The translations under genes and the position numbers were made by a program. This document shows, piece by piece, positions 8,466-17,583 of a DNA stretch of 64,000 nucleotides. The notes beneath the pieces are model-generated. The model searched no databases and had not been told where the DNA came from. It saw only the letters and a program-made list of their open reading frames with translations. Numbering within the stretch: position 1 is the stretch's first letter; every line of letters starts with the position of its first letter. The DNA is taken from positions 5,823,501-5,887,500 of the forward strand of contig NZ_CP042176.1 of the NCBI RefSeq assembly GCF_005937885.2, given 5' to 3'. The stretch comes from Bradyrhizobium sp. KBS0727. GTDB taxonomy: Bacteria; Pseudomonadota; Alphaproteobacteria; Rhizobiales; Xanthobacteraceae.

Positions 8466-9836
8466 TTAGTCGCCTCGCAGCCGCCCGCGGGAAAGTAGAA
8501 GCAGCGCAGGCACCAGGACGGTCATCGAAAGGCCGACGGCGAGCATCATTCGCGACAGTGGCCAGCCTCCAGCGATCATCATGCCGACGATCAGCGGACC
8601 CGCGACGGCGCCTGCCCGCCCTGATCCCATAACCCAACCGATCCCAGTCGACCGAAGCGTGGTGGGATAGACTATGGCGGCGAGGGCTACGGCCCCCGAC
8701 GAACAGGCGCCCAGGAAAAGCCCAACGAGAACGTAGACGATGTTAACCGGGACGGGAGCCGGGGCGACCAGACCTATTGAGGCAATGGCCAGGCAGGCAC
8801 CCAGGACTGCCGGTAGTGTTGTGCGGACAATGCTGAACCGGGAGAACAGGAGTCCCGCCGCGCTGGTCCCCAAGAAAGAGCCGAGCCCGTAGACAGAGAC
8901 GGTGATCGCGCCCGCCGACGGCGGCGCTCCTTGGGCTGCAAGCAATGTCGGTGTCCACGTCGCGAGCAGTGTGAGCGTCCCAAATGTCATGAATGAAATC
9001 ACCGCAAGGGACCAGCTCGGGACAGCGAAACGCTGCCGAAACAAGTCGATTGGTGTACCGTCCTCCTTGCCCTCCACGTTGCTATCCGCTCGTGCAACAA
9101 ATACCGTCGTTGCAGATGCGGAACCTGGATCAATTCGGTTCACGATGCGTCGCACTCGATCCGCACGACCGCCCCGGGCGACCAGGAACCGCACCGACTC
9201 GGGCAGCGCGACCATGAGAATCAGCGCGGCGACAAGCGGCATCGCGCCCCACAGGAAAAATAGGGGGCGCCATCCTAGATAAGTGACGATGTAGCTGTTG
9301 ATGAAAGCGCCGGCCGAGGCACCGAGCGGAAAGGAAGCCCACATCAAAGTCACGATTCTTGCCCGCCACCGCGCGGGTGCATATTCGGAGGTGAGCGCCA
9401 CGAAGCAGGGGACTGCCCCGCCCAACCCAACCCCAGTCACGAATCGCCAGACGACAAGGTCCGTGAAACTCCCGGCCAACCCCGTCGCCAGTGTCGCCAG
9501 GCCGAATATGCCGGTAGCCAGGATCAATACGCGCTTGCGCCCAACTCGATCGGCCAGCACGCCGCATATGACGGCGCCGATCACCGCGCCAATTGTAGCG
9601 GCAGAAAACAGCCAACCGAAAAGAGCGGGAGCGATTGCGAGTTCTTTAACGATCAGCGGCGCCCCGATGCCAAGTACTTGCGTGTCGATACCGTCCAGCA
9701 CCACCACCATCGCGCATAGGAAGAAGACTCCAAGCTGATAGCGCGACAACCGCCGATCTATGACATCGCCCACATCGACGGTTGGATGTAGATCGGACTC
9801 GCCTTCTCGATCTTGCTTCGCGGACACAAGCATCAT
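8466..9836 (-). CDS. MFS transporter, aromatic acid:H+ symporter-like
   Basis: About 456 residues with 12 predicted membrane segments. The N-terminal domain has VLDGIDTQVLG (the DG(I/F)D signature common in aromatic acid symporters) and the loop 2-3 motif GVLADRVGRKRVLI. Start at ATG 9836 gives an ATGA overlap with the aldehyde dehydrogenase stop and sits about 9 bp after GAGG. It probably imports the acid or aromatic metabolised by the co-transcribed enzymes. Confidence 0.9.
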   Translation of the reverse strand: MMLVSAKQDREGESDLHPTVDVGDVIDRRLSRYQLGVFFLCAMVVVLDGIDTQVLGIGAPLIVKELAIAPALFGWLFSAATIGAVIGAVICGVLADRVGRKRVLILATGIFGLATLATGLAGSFTDLVVWRFVTGVGLGGAVPCFVALTSEYAPARWRARIVTLMWASFPLGASAGAFINSYIVTYLGWRPLFFLWGAMPLVAALILMVALPESVRFLVARGGRADRVRRIVNRIDPGSASATTVFVARADSNVEGKEDGTPIDLFRQRFAVPSWSLAVISFMTFGTLTLLATWTPTLLAAQGAPPSAGAITVSVYGLGSFLGTSAAGLLFSRFSIVRTTLPAVLGACLAIASIGLVAPAPVPVNIVYVLVGLFLGACSSGAVALAAIVYPTTLRSTGIGWVMGSGRAGAVAGPLIVGMMIAGGWPLSRMMLAVGLSMTVLVPALLLLSRGRLRGD

Positions 9837-11398
9837 GACCATATTCCTCGCCGCCGTAACGTGATGTGAATGTTCTTCTCGCGCGTGAAGGCGAGCAACT
9901 CGCTGAGGCATTCTTCGCGACCAATTCCAGACTGCTTAAAGCCGCCGAACGGAGCGCCCAGGAAATGCTTGCTTGTATCGTTAATCCAAACGTAGCCGGC
10001 CTCAACTCGTTGCGCGGTGCGGTGAGCGGTCTCCAGATCGTTAGTCCAAATGGAGCAGGTCAATCCATATTCCACGCCGTTGACGTCACGAAGCATGTTT
10101 TCAGGGTCATTCCATTTGAGGATGGAGAGTACCGGACCGAATATTTCTTCAGAAGCGATACGCATTTTTGGCGTCACGCCGGCAAAGACGGTCGGCTCGA
10201 TGAAATTGCCGTTTGCCAATTCCGGCGAGCTTGGAACACGGCCACCGCAGATGAGCCTAGCGCCCTCGCTACGGCCGATTTCGATATAGCGCAGGATGCT
10301 TTCATGCTGCGCCTTGCTGATGATGGCACCCATCGTCGTCGCAGGATCGGTTGGAATTCCCGGAACGAAACGAGTGACTAGATCCTTAACGTGCGCAATG
10401 ACGGCGTCGTGTATGTCGGCGTGCAGAAAGGCACGGCTCGTTGAACCACAGGATTGGCCACACCAGGTGAAATTCATGCCGGCCACGACGGCCGCGGCCA
10501 CTTCTGCTGGATCCACATCGGAATAAGCGATCAGCGCGTTCTTGCCGCCTAGCTCCAGAAGGACGGGCTTCAATGTAGCGGCGGCAGCCTTCATGACCTT
10601 GCGCCCCGTGGAAACACTACCGATCAGTGTTACGGCATCGACGCGCGCGTCGGTCGAAAGCACCTCCCCCACTTCCTGGCCACCAGGAAGGACGCCCAAC
10701 ACCCCATCCGGCAGCAAGTGCCCGACCAACTGGGCGAAGCGCAACGCGCTGAGCGGTGCCTGAACCGGTGGTTTCATGATCACCGCGTTGCCGGCCGCCA
10801 AGGGTGCCGCGGCCTTGGAAGCTAGAAACATGAACGGGTGGTTAAATGCTACAATGCGAGCCACGACGCCAAGCGGTTCACGCAGTGTGAAGTTGATGTC
10901 GTCACGTCCCATAGGGATAGAGTCGCCCTTCATCTCCGTGACGAGCCCTGCGAAGAAGTCAAAGGTATCAGCGGCGAAGGCTGCGTCGCGCGCCATTTCA
11001 CGCACCGGATTGCCACCATCGAGCGCGTCAATCATGGAAAATTCATCGGCGTGAACGCGGATTACGTTTGCAATTTGTCGAAGAATGCGTGCCCGCTCAG
11101 CTGGCGCCACATCCCGCCATACTTGAAACCCATGGCGCGCGGCTACGATCGCCGCCTCTACATCGTCGCGGGAGCATGAAGCTACATCGGCCAGTTTTTG
11201 GCCAGTCGCTGGGCTAGTTATGCTATCGTATCCTGATGCGAACGGAGCATGCCAACCACCACCATAAAAGATGTCGCCACGCCCCGGCTGCGCGACTCCA
11301 CCTCCTTCGAGCTTCAGTCGAAATCCGACTTCGCTGGACCCGTCATCGCGAACTGATGCATCGTCCCGGATGAGTTGCTCGATCATTTCTTGTTTCAT
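9833..11398 (-). CDS. Aldehyde dehydrogenase family protein
   Basis: A 521-residue NAD(P)-dependent aldehyde dehydrogenase. Motifs seen are FNHPFMFLASKAAAPLAAGN, the catalytic glutamate in LLELGGKNALI, and the catalytic cysteine in CGQSCGSTSRAFLH. An N-terminal extension of about 45 residues precedes the usual start of the fold. A GAGGGAG ribosome site precedes ATG 11398. It follows the GMC oxidoreductase gene by 21 bp, so the pair would oxidise an alcohol through an aldehyde to an acid. The exact substrate is not determinable. Confidence 0.92.
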   Translation of the reverse strand: MKQEMIEQLIRDDASVRDDGSSEVGFRLKLEGGGVAQPGRGDIFYGGGWHAPFASGYDSITSPATGQKLADVASCSRDDVEAAIVAARHGFQVWRDVAPAERARILRQIANVIRVHADEFSMIDALDGGNPVREMARDAAFAADTFDFFAGLVTEMKGDSIPMGRDDINFTLREPLGVVARIVAFNHPFMFLASKAAAPLAAGNAVIMKPPVQAPLSALRFAQLVGHLLPDGVLGVLPGGQEVGEVLSTDARVDAVTLIGSVSTGRKVMKAAAATLKPVLLELGGKNALIAYSDVDPAEVAAAVVAGMNFTWCGQSCGSTSRAFLHADIHDAVIAHVKDLVTRFVPGIPTDPATTMGAIISKAQHESILRYIEIGRSEGARLICGGRVPSSPELANGNFIEPTVFAGVTPKMRIASEEIFGPVLSILKWNDPENMLRDVNGVEYGLTCSIWTNDLETAHRTAQRVEAGYVWINDTSKHFLGAPFGGFKQSGIGREECLSELLAFTREKNIHITLRRRGIWS

Positions 11399-11419
11399 GG
11401 CTCCCTCAGGGGCTGTTTC

Positions 11420-13051
11420 CTACGCAAAGATTGGTTGAAGCGTAACGCGATGACGGATCAAGTCCGCCGCACGCTCGGCAATCATAATCACGGCAGCATT
11501 GATGTTGCCGCCGATCATGTCAGGCATGACCGAAGCATCTACGACGCGCAGCCGCTCTACACCAAAAACCCGGAGCTCAGGATCCACTACTGCCAATGCA
11601 TCACCCTCCACACCCATCCGGCAGGTGCCGAGGGGATGATGGGCGGTCATCGCAGTACCGCGGATATGGGCGTCGACCTCGGCGTCGCTCTGTACGGCCG
11701 CGCTTGGGAGAATCTCGTCTTGAACGAAAGCCTGCATGGGCTTTTGACGCGCTACTTCACGCATCGCCCGCCAAGACGCCCGCATAGCCAATCGATCAGA
11801 TTCGGTCGCCAGGAAATTCCAATGGATCCGAATCGCTGCTTCGGGATCCGTTCCAGCGAGCTTCAGGCTTCCGCGGCTCTCCGGCCTCAGCAATACCGCC
11901 CGGCACGAAAAGCCGTCAGCGAAAGGTTTGCGGAACGGAGATAAATATGGTGCAGCCGCGAGCGAACCAGCATGAAAGAGTAACTGCGTGTCGGGAACAG
12001 CGATGGTCGGATCACTTTTCAGGAACGCCATCATCCCGCATGGCAAATCCGTCGCGTATCCGCGACCAAACAGCTGCGCTTCCACGATCGATGTCGCGAT
12101 TCGATCGAATCGGAGGTTGTAATGGAAGGGTCCCGGTTCTCGCCGAGAATAGGCAGCCAGCGTCACAAGATGATCCTGCAGATTCTTGCCGACCCCAGGC
12201 AGGGCTACGCGCGGGCTGATGCCAACCTCGCTGAGTTCGTCGGGATCGCCTATGCCAGATAGCATTAAAAGCTGCGGCGTATTGATCGTCCCACCCGAAA
12301 GCACGACCTCTCGATCGGCATAGTAGCGACGGGTCTTCCTACCCCTTCGCACTTCCACGCCGACCGCGATCCCGCTCTCAAGGAGAACGCGATGGGCTGG
12401 TGTGTTGATGAGAACTGTCAGATTGGGGCGCTGCAGCACGGGGTGAAGATACGCAGCAGCAGCGCTGCACCGCCGCCCCTTGCTAATGGTCGACTGAAGG
12501 CGCCCAAAACCTTCCTGTTGAGCGCCGTTGTAGTCGGCATTGGCGGGGTGGCCCAACGCTAAACCTGCCTCGATATAGGCATCGACCAGCGAATCTTGAT
12601 ACCGACTTTCCTGAACGACCAGAGGCCCGCTATCGCCGCGATACAAATCCGCGCCGTGCTCCCACCTTTCCTGCTTCCGGAAGTAAGGCAATGCATTCGC
12701 GTAGGACCAATCCGATAGTCCCGATTTCGCCCAGCGGTCGAAGTCGCTGGGGTGACCGCGAACATAGCCCATGGCGTTGATCGAAGACGAACCGCCAATC
12801 ACCTTGCCTCTTGCGCACTCGACCGCACGACCGCCCAGGTTCGGCTCCGGTTCGCCGAAATAGCCCCAGTCGTGAAGTCGGTTTTGAAGGATCTTGCCCC
12901 ATCCGAGCGGTATGTGGATCCAAGGATCGCGATCCCAGCCCCCCGCCTCTATAAGCAAGACTCTAGTGTTAGGATCATCCGATAACCGGTTCGCGAGTAC
13001 GCAGCCAGCCGATCCGGCTCCAACAATAATGTAATCATAGCTGGCCGGCAT
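11420..13051 (-). CDS. GMC-family FAD oxidoreductase (choline/alcohol dehydrogenase-like)
   Basis: 543 residues. The FAD dinucleotide motif IVGAGSAGCVLANRLS is at residues 9-24. GMC signature 1 spans CARGKVIGGSSSINAMGYVRG, and signature 2 includes SGGTINTPQLLMLSGIGD. The active-site histidine lies in TAHHPLGTCRMG. These enzymes oxidise alcohols, and the downstream aldehyde dehydrogenase fits a two-step oxidation. It heads a four-gene operon reading leftwards. A second GMC gene at 23057-24661 belongs to another set and is clearly diverged. Confidence 0.93.
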   Translation of the reverse strand: MPASYDYIIVGAGSAGCVLANRLSDDPNTRVLLIEAGGWDRDPWIHIPLGWGKILQNRLHDWGYFGEPEPNLGGRAVECARGKVIGGSSSINAMGYVRGHPSDFDRWAKSGLSDWSYANALPYFRKQERWEHGADLYRGDSGPLVVQESRYQDSLVDAYIEAGLALGHPANADYNGAQQEGFGRLQSTISKGRRCSAAAAYLHPVLQRPNLTVLINTPAHRVLLESGIAVGVEVRRGRKTRRYYADREVVLSGGTINTPQLLMLSGIGDPDELSEVGISPRVALPGVGKNLQDHLVTLAAYSRREPGPFHYNLRFDRIATSIVEAQLFGRGYATDLPCGMMAFLKSDPTIAVPDTQLLFHAGSLAAAPYLSPFRKPFADGFSCRAVLLRPESRGSLKLAGTDPEAAIRIHWNFLATESDRLAMRASWRAMREVARQKPMQAFVQDEILPSAAVQSDAEVDAHIRGTAMTAHHPLGTCRMGVEGDALAVVDPELRVFGVERLRVVDASVMPDMIGGNINAAVIMIAERAADLIRHRVTLQPIFA

Positions 13052-13373
13052 CAGATTACGGGCCCCGACGGAGCGCTAGGACCATTCCATCCGGTCCGGC
13101 ACCAACAATTCCCATATCCACGACGCGATTGAGCCGGCTGGGCGTGCTTCATCTCTAGGTTACTCTCGTTAGACCGACGAACTTCTTCCGGCGGTTTCGC
13201 TTCAAGGCGTGAGACGCGACGGCGTCAGCACTTTGACAGTGACTTCATTTCGCTACAGCCCGCAGCGAGGGGCATAGACTTATTGCGAAGAAAGATGAGC
13301 GCCCGGTGTCGACCCCCGGGACCGGGAGCCCGACGTTTGGGTGAGCTCTCAATCACAGCAACCGGAACAGGTT
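13052..13373. other. Intergenic, probable promoter of the GMC operon
   Basis: No gene seen. It separates the MBL gene (ending 13374) from the GMC operon start (13051). The only structure is a GC-rich inverted repeat, CCCGGT / ACCGGG, around 13300-13330. It has no T tract, so I do not call it a terminator. Confidence 0.4.
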
Positions 13374-14945
13374 CTAGTTCGTCGACAGCGCGGGTGTGAT
13401 ATCCGCCTGCTTGGCAGTGGCGCCGTGACCGGCCACAATGGTCGAGCCGGTGATGCCGAATTTCCGGAAGGCGTCACCCACCGCGATTGAGGCGGGAGAT
13501 CGGCCGATCGGGCCGCGCGGGTTGATCAGATCCGTCACCCAAACCAGATTTGGACCAACCACGTGCCCGATGAGCATGCCGTCAGCGTGCGGGTTTGGGA
13601 TGTTGTAGAGCTTGATCTCGACCGTCCCGTCCTTGAGCGACATCGTGTGCTTGACGCTCACGATCTTCGCCGGCTTGGGCTTTAGCGCCAGCGCGTCCGG
13701 CGCCACCTTATGCGGGGCCCGGAACATCTTTTCGAAGAACGCCCGATCCTGGCTCGGGACCACTATCTCGGCGCCTTCCGCCACGTAGGCGCGGGCCCCG
13801 GTGATATGATCCATGTGATGATGGGTTAGAACAAGCTGCTTGATTGGCTTGCCTGGATACCTGGCCTTGGCCGCATCAATGACCCAGCGTGACATCCCCT
13901 CGCCTATTGGCGCGTCGAAGATCACGATACCATCCTTCATCGCCACGATCAGGCTGTTGTGGGTGCTGCCGACCACGTGCTGCACGTTCGGCGCCAACTC
14001 GACCAGCTTGAGGCCGCCACCCTCCGGATAAAACACTTTGTCGCTGTCGATGAAGCGGCCCATAAACAGGCGCCGCAGGACCCATTGGTAGGGCACGTCG
14101 GCGACGGCCTTCTTCGCCTTGGCTCTAACATCGTCGTTGACGGCAAAGGTGTCGGCCGGAATCGGCGCGTCGACGGTGACTTTCTTCAGCGTCAGCCGCT
14201 GCACCTCAACGCCGTTGAGCTGAAACGAAAGCGTATGCGCGCGCATCATTCCACCAAGTTCTACTTCGTCTTCTGTCCAGTCGGAGAGAACGAGGTCGTA
14301 GTTCGCGTCGCCGTAGACGTTGTCGGAGTCGCGCGTACGCACCACCGCAGGTAGGTGCGTGATGCGATCGAACAGCACAGTGAAAGTGCTGGTTTGGGTC
14401 TGTATCGAGACCGCCGGCAGCGAGCGGTCACCGATCTGCTGCTCGCCCAGCGCGGCGATGCTGTCGGGGACTTCCAAGGCTCGAAGCAGCATCCGCGGCG
14501 AGACGCGCTCACGCTCGCGCAAGATCGCAGCGAGGCGAATGCCCGACATCGCACGCTGGACACCATTGTCGTTGATCTCGACGCCGAATGCTGGCGAGGT
14601 GATCTCGCTGAGCCTAAGCCGCCCGATAAACGGATATTTCATATTGCGATCCCAATCGACGCGGACCGTATTGGTTACATTGTCGGTGGTCTCCGTGTAG
14701 GTCGAGTCGCCAAAAAATTTCGGTTCGCTCGTGACCGAGAATGAATGCCCGGGGTCCCAATGCTTAGCTTCGCCCTTGATAATAGTGGTCTTGGCAAAGC
14801 TGAGCGCTGCTACGCCGCCCTGCGCGGCGACGGCCTGTCTAACGAGATCGACGCCCGACTGCGCGAGCGCCGGCTGCGCCAACGCTGCGCTGAAAACGAG
14901 CGCGAGCGCTGGCAGAAAATCAGCGATCTTTTGCTGATGAAACAT
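13374..14945 (-). CDS. Exported metallo-beta-lactamase-fold hydrolase
   Basis: 523 residues with a cleavable signal peptide (LALVFSAALAQPALAQS). A long N-terminal domain of about 270 residues (DLVRQAVAAQGGVAAL onward) is followed by an MBL domain. The zinc motif THHHMDH is complete at residues 374-380, with later ligands in NPHADGM and AGHGATAK. ATG 14945 begins the signal peptide. It stands alone in its transcription unit behind a strong palindrome (15030-15044). Similar exported MBL proteins hydrolyse esters, sulfates or lactones; no specific substrate can be assigned. Confidence 0.86.
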   Translation of the reverse strand: MFHQQKIADFLPALALVFSAALAQPALAQSGVDLVRQAVAAQGGVAALSFAKTTIIKGEAKHWDPGHSFSVTSEPKFFGDSTYTETTDNVTNTVRVDWDRNMKYPFIGRLRLSEITSPAFGVEINDNGVQRAMSGIRLAAILRERERVSPRMLLRALEVPDSIAALGEQQIGDRSLPAVSIQTQTSTFTVLFDRITHLPAVVRTRDSDNVYGDANYDLVLSDWTEDEVELGGMMRAHTLSFQLNGVEVQRLTLKKVTVDAPIPADTFAVNDDVRAKAKKAVADVPYQWVLRRLFMGRFIDSDKVFYPEGGGLKLVELAPNVQHVVGSTHNSLIVAMKDGIVIFDAPIGEGMSRWVIDAAKARYPGKPIKQLVLTHHHMDHITGARAYVAEGAEIVVPSQDRAFFEKMFRAPHKVAPDALALKPKPAKIVSVKHTMSLKDGTVEIKLYNIPNPHADGMLIGHVVGPNLVWVTDLINPRGPIGRSPASIAVGDAFRKFGITGSTIVAGHGATAKQADITPALSTN

Positions 14946-15029
14946 GATGCGAACCTCTGGCAAAATCCTGTTGTTTCCAGACTGGCCGGCGGCTGAGGGG
15001 AACAGGTCGTTCTACCGAGCGCCGATCTT

Positions 15030-15044
15030 TTCACTACTAGTGAA
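15030..15044 (-). promoter_or_regulatory. 15-bp perfect palindrome upstream of the MBL gene
   Basis: TTCACTACTAGTGAA is a perfect 7+1+7 inverted repeat 85 bp before the MBL start. A further TTCACTA half-site occurs at 15107-15113, and an AT-rich TATTAT -10-like stretch lies between them. This layout resembles a repressor operator such as those bound by TetR-type proteins, but no such gene is adjacent. Confidence 0.5.
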
Positions 15045-15383
15045 TTGCTTCTATAATACATAATGCGCGGGAAGCTGTAAAGGCGCTTTCCTTATTCAGG
15101 AATTCATTCACTAATACACAATGATTGCAACGCCGCCGCAACGTCAAGAATCTCAAAAAACTTAGTTCGCTGGCGAACAGAGAGCGTTTCAGAGTTAAAG
15201 CTCTTCACTTGGAGTATCGCGCTACGTCTGTTCTCGACATTGCTCGCGCTCCGAAGGCACGTATCAAGCCGGCTGATGCGAAAAGTGAGGAAGAAAGAGT
15301 ATTGGAATACAACGTCTTATGAGGGATGCGCGTAGGCGCTTAACACCTGCACAAAACCCGCGTAAGCACCGCGTAAGCAGTAA

Positions 15384-15460
15384 GCACCCGTAGGTCGGCT
15401 GGATAGAGCGTCGCCCTCCGAAGGCGAAGGCCACAGGTTCGAATCCTGTCGGGTGCGCCA
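15384..15460 (+). tRNA. tRNA-Arg(CCG), possibly degenerate
   Basis: A 77-nt cloverleaf with encoded CCA. The acceptor stem GCACCCG/CGGGTGC and the anticodon loop CTCCGAA (anticodon CCG) are intact, as is the T arm ACAGGTTCGAATCCTGT. The D arm reads GGTC-GGCTGGATA-GAGC, which leaves a G11-G24 mismatch and replaces the near-universal A14 by G. That is unusual for a working tRNA and suggests relaxed selection, as in the duplicated end of a tRNA-targeting integrative element. GCGTAAGCA is repeated just upstream. Confidence 0.8.
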
Positions 15461-15654
15461 TTTTTCACGATGGCATCTCGAATAACCGATCAATCTTTTT
15501 CGCGAGCGCTGAGTGCTATCTTCATCGGCGAGCGGAAGGGAATGCCACGCGGCCTGGAACCTCGGACGTAACGCTCGATTTTTCGTGCGCGAATGATCCA
15601 ACCGGCCACTGCGCGATGTTCCGCTCTGGCCGCCTCTGGATTATTCCGGCTCAG

Positions 15655-16300
15655 GCGATTGTGTTGGTTGCTTGCATCGCAATGGGCGTATCAAAGTCGG
15701 CATCTTTTCCTCGCTCGCGTCTGGCTCACTACGCGACCTATTGCGCGCATACGGCAAAGAACATGCGAGCGTGCGGGTCGAATTGATCGACGGTGATCCG
15801 GCAGATCATGTCGCGGCGATCCGGCGCCTTCAACTTGATGTGGCGTTCATCACGGGAACCACGCAGTGGTCCGAATGCGAGATGGAGCAGCTTTGGTCCG
15901 AGCGGGTATTCGTGGTGCTACCCAGCGCTCACCCGCTTTGCGAGAGGCCGCAGCTTGGTTGGCACGATCTTGCAAACGAGAGGTTTATTGTGAGCGAAGG
16001 AGCCCCTGGCCCGCAGATTTACGACTAGATTATCTTGTTCAACGCCTGGCCGATCTCGGTCGCCACCCGGAAACTCATACGTAGTCTGTCGGGCGGGGTA
16101 CTCTTCTGTCGCTCGTTGCCATCTGGCGGGGCCTGACGGTTATGAGCGAAGCCGGCACGGCGGCTCAGTTTCCTGGAACCGTCTATCGACGATCGTTGGT
16201 GAGATTCTGCCATTTTTTGCACGGTGTGGTCGCCGCACAACGACAATCCGGCATCCCGTCGACTCCAGAGCCTCGCACGTTCAATGTCTCGATCAGCCGG
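15655..16300 (+). pseudogene. LysR-family regulator pseudogene (effector domain)
   Basis: Reading frames in succession encode a LysR effector domain: IKVGIFSSLASGSLRDLL, then WSECEMEQLWSERVFVVLPS up to a stop at about 16026. After it come LDYLVQRLADLGRHPE, LSLVAIWRGLTVMSEAGTA and finally VWSPHNDNPASRRLQSLA. The last pieces are in shifted frames. The DNA-binding half is missing upstream. A LysR gene facing the end of a trb cluster is common in integrative conjugative elements, which fits the DUF2274/trbI relic next door. Confidence 0.75.
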
Positions 16301-16308
16301 TGCGACGA

Positions 16309-16548
16309 TCATCCAGACAATTTCGGCGATGATCCTGAGCTCTTCGCTTTTGTAAATCCCCGATCCGTGGCTATGAACCGCTTGAGCATCGGAACGATCA
16401 GGCGGACCGGATCGGCCGCCGGCTGTCCCGTTTCACGGCCGAGGATTTCGGCATAGGCGCTGAGATCACGATGGAGCGTAGCTGGCAGCTCCAGCGTCAC
16501 TTTCACCGGCTTGTCGTCTGCGATCAGACCAAGTTTCAGCTTCGCCAT
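16309..16548 (-). CDS. DUF2274 protein of a trb conjugation cluster
   Basis: A 79-residue protein starting MAKLKLGLIADDKPVKVTLE, matching the DUF2274 family that sits immediately after trbI in many proteobacterial conjugation gene clusters. Its ATG lies one base after the TGA of the trbI relic. The reading frame is intact but the rest of the cluster is gone, so it is probably a passenger remnant. Confidence 0.8.
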   Translation of the reverse strand: MAKLKLGLIADDKPVKVTLELPATLHRDLSAYAEILGRETGQPAADPVRLIVPMLKRFIATDRGFTKAKSSGSSPKLSG

Positions 16549-16549
16549 G

Positions 16550-16705
16550 TCAGCCTCCGTAGGGTTCGAGCACGAGATCGCGCGTGACGTTGACCCGGAC
16601 GGGAAAACCTGGCCGGATCGTGAGCGTTGGCGCGATCTGCAATTGGCGCTGAACGATCTGTTGGCCGGCCTGATTGATGGTGTCGACGATGATGTCCGCG
16701 ACTTT
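16550..16705 (-). pseudogene. trbI: trbI C-terminal fragment
   Basis: About 50 codons encode INQAGQQIVQRQLQIAPTLT and then PGFPVRVNVTRDLVLEPY, the conserved C-terminus of the conjugal transfer protein TrbI (VirB10-like). The match fades upstream of about 16705, where unrelated sequence precedes the CDGSH gene end. It marks the break point of a lost conjugative element. Confidence 0.8.
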
Positions 16706-16767
16706 ACGTTTGGCCGTGACTGGCCTCCATATCCGGGTTGGCGGGGTTCGCGACGGTAGAGACAGGC

Positions 16768-17460
16768 CTAGGAATCCTGGAATTTGATCGCTGCGTGCGA
16801 GCCGTCGCAGAACGGCTTGTTCTTCGACTCTCCGCAGCGGCACAGAGTCACCCGGTTGCGCACCTCGTACGCGAACCCGTCCGCGGAGACGACGGGAACT
16901 CCTCCCCGCAGCCAGAGCGGCCCGCTGCATTGCTCTTCGGGGTCCTCGACCAAGCCGATGGAGACCGGCAAGGCGTGCTCAATGGGCCGTCCCGACGCTT
17001 TGTCCCAGGCCGCGAGACGTCCGGCGGGACAATTGTTCACCTGGCGGATGAACATCGCCTGGACCTGGGGATCGTCCGTCTGTGTCACCTGGCCCCAGAC
17101 CTGGCCGTTCGGATCGCAGAACCGCCCGAACGCGCAAAGGCTTTCCGCGTCGGTGAGCTTAAGCACGGGTCCGTCCAACACCTGCGCCTGGTCGAGATAG
17201 GTTTCACGACGGGCGGTCTCGGTTCCGTCAAATCGGATCTTGAGGTGCGTGCCGTCGCAGAAGGGCTTGGTTTGCGACGCACCGCATCGGCAAAGCGCGT
17301 AGGTCTCCGGGTGTGGGAGGCTCTCGCCCTCCCGCCAGACCTCCGACCCGCCTTCCGTGTCCGTTACGATCGTTTGCTTGGCGAGAGAGACGTCGCCGGT
17401 GACGAGGTAGGGACCGTTCTTGGAAACAGTGACGCGAACCTTGGTCTTTGCCGATGTCAT
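16768..17460 (-). CDS. CDGSH iron-sulfur protein with two CDGSH motifs
   Basis: 230 residues. Two CDGSH zinc-finger-type [2Fe-2S] motifs are visible: CRCGASQTKPFCDGTH around residue 60 and CRCGESKNKPFCDGSH near the C-terminus. Each has the C-X-C-X-S-X3-P-X-C-D-G-X-H pattern. Between them is a cysteine-containing central domain (LCAFGRFCDPNG, NNCPAGRL). Such proteins are taken to act in iron-sulfur or redox handling, and the exact role is unknown. It is unrelated to the flanking conjugation and dehydrogenase relics. Confidence 0.88.
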   Translation of the reverse strand: MTSAKTKVRVTVSKNGPYLVTGDVSLAKQTIVTDTEGGSEVWREGESLPHPETYALCRCGASQTKPFCDGTHLKIRFDGTETARRETYLDQAQVLDGPVLKLTDAESLCAFGRFCDPNGQVWGQVTQTDDPQVQAMFIRQVNNCPAGRLAAWDKASGRPIEHALPVSIGLVEDPEEQCSGPLWLRGGVPVVSADGFAYEVRNRVTLCRCGESKNKPFCDGSHAAIKFQDS

Positions 17461-17583
17461 GGATCAACTCCTGGTAGAGGTACGAACGAATCGAGGCGGG
17501 TCGCGATTTGATCTCTGATCGGGGCGCGGCTGGCCCGATAATCTCGTCAGATCTTGTCGAACTCGGCCGTGCGGGAGAAGGAT

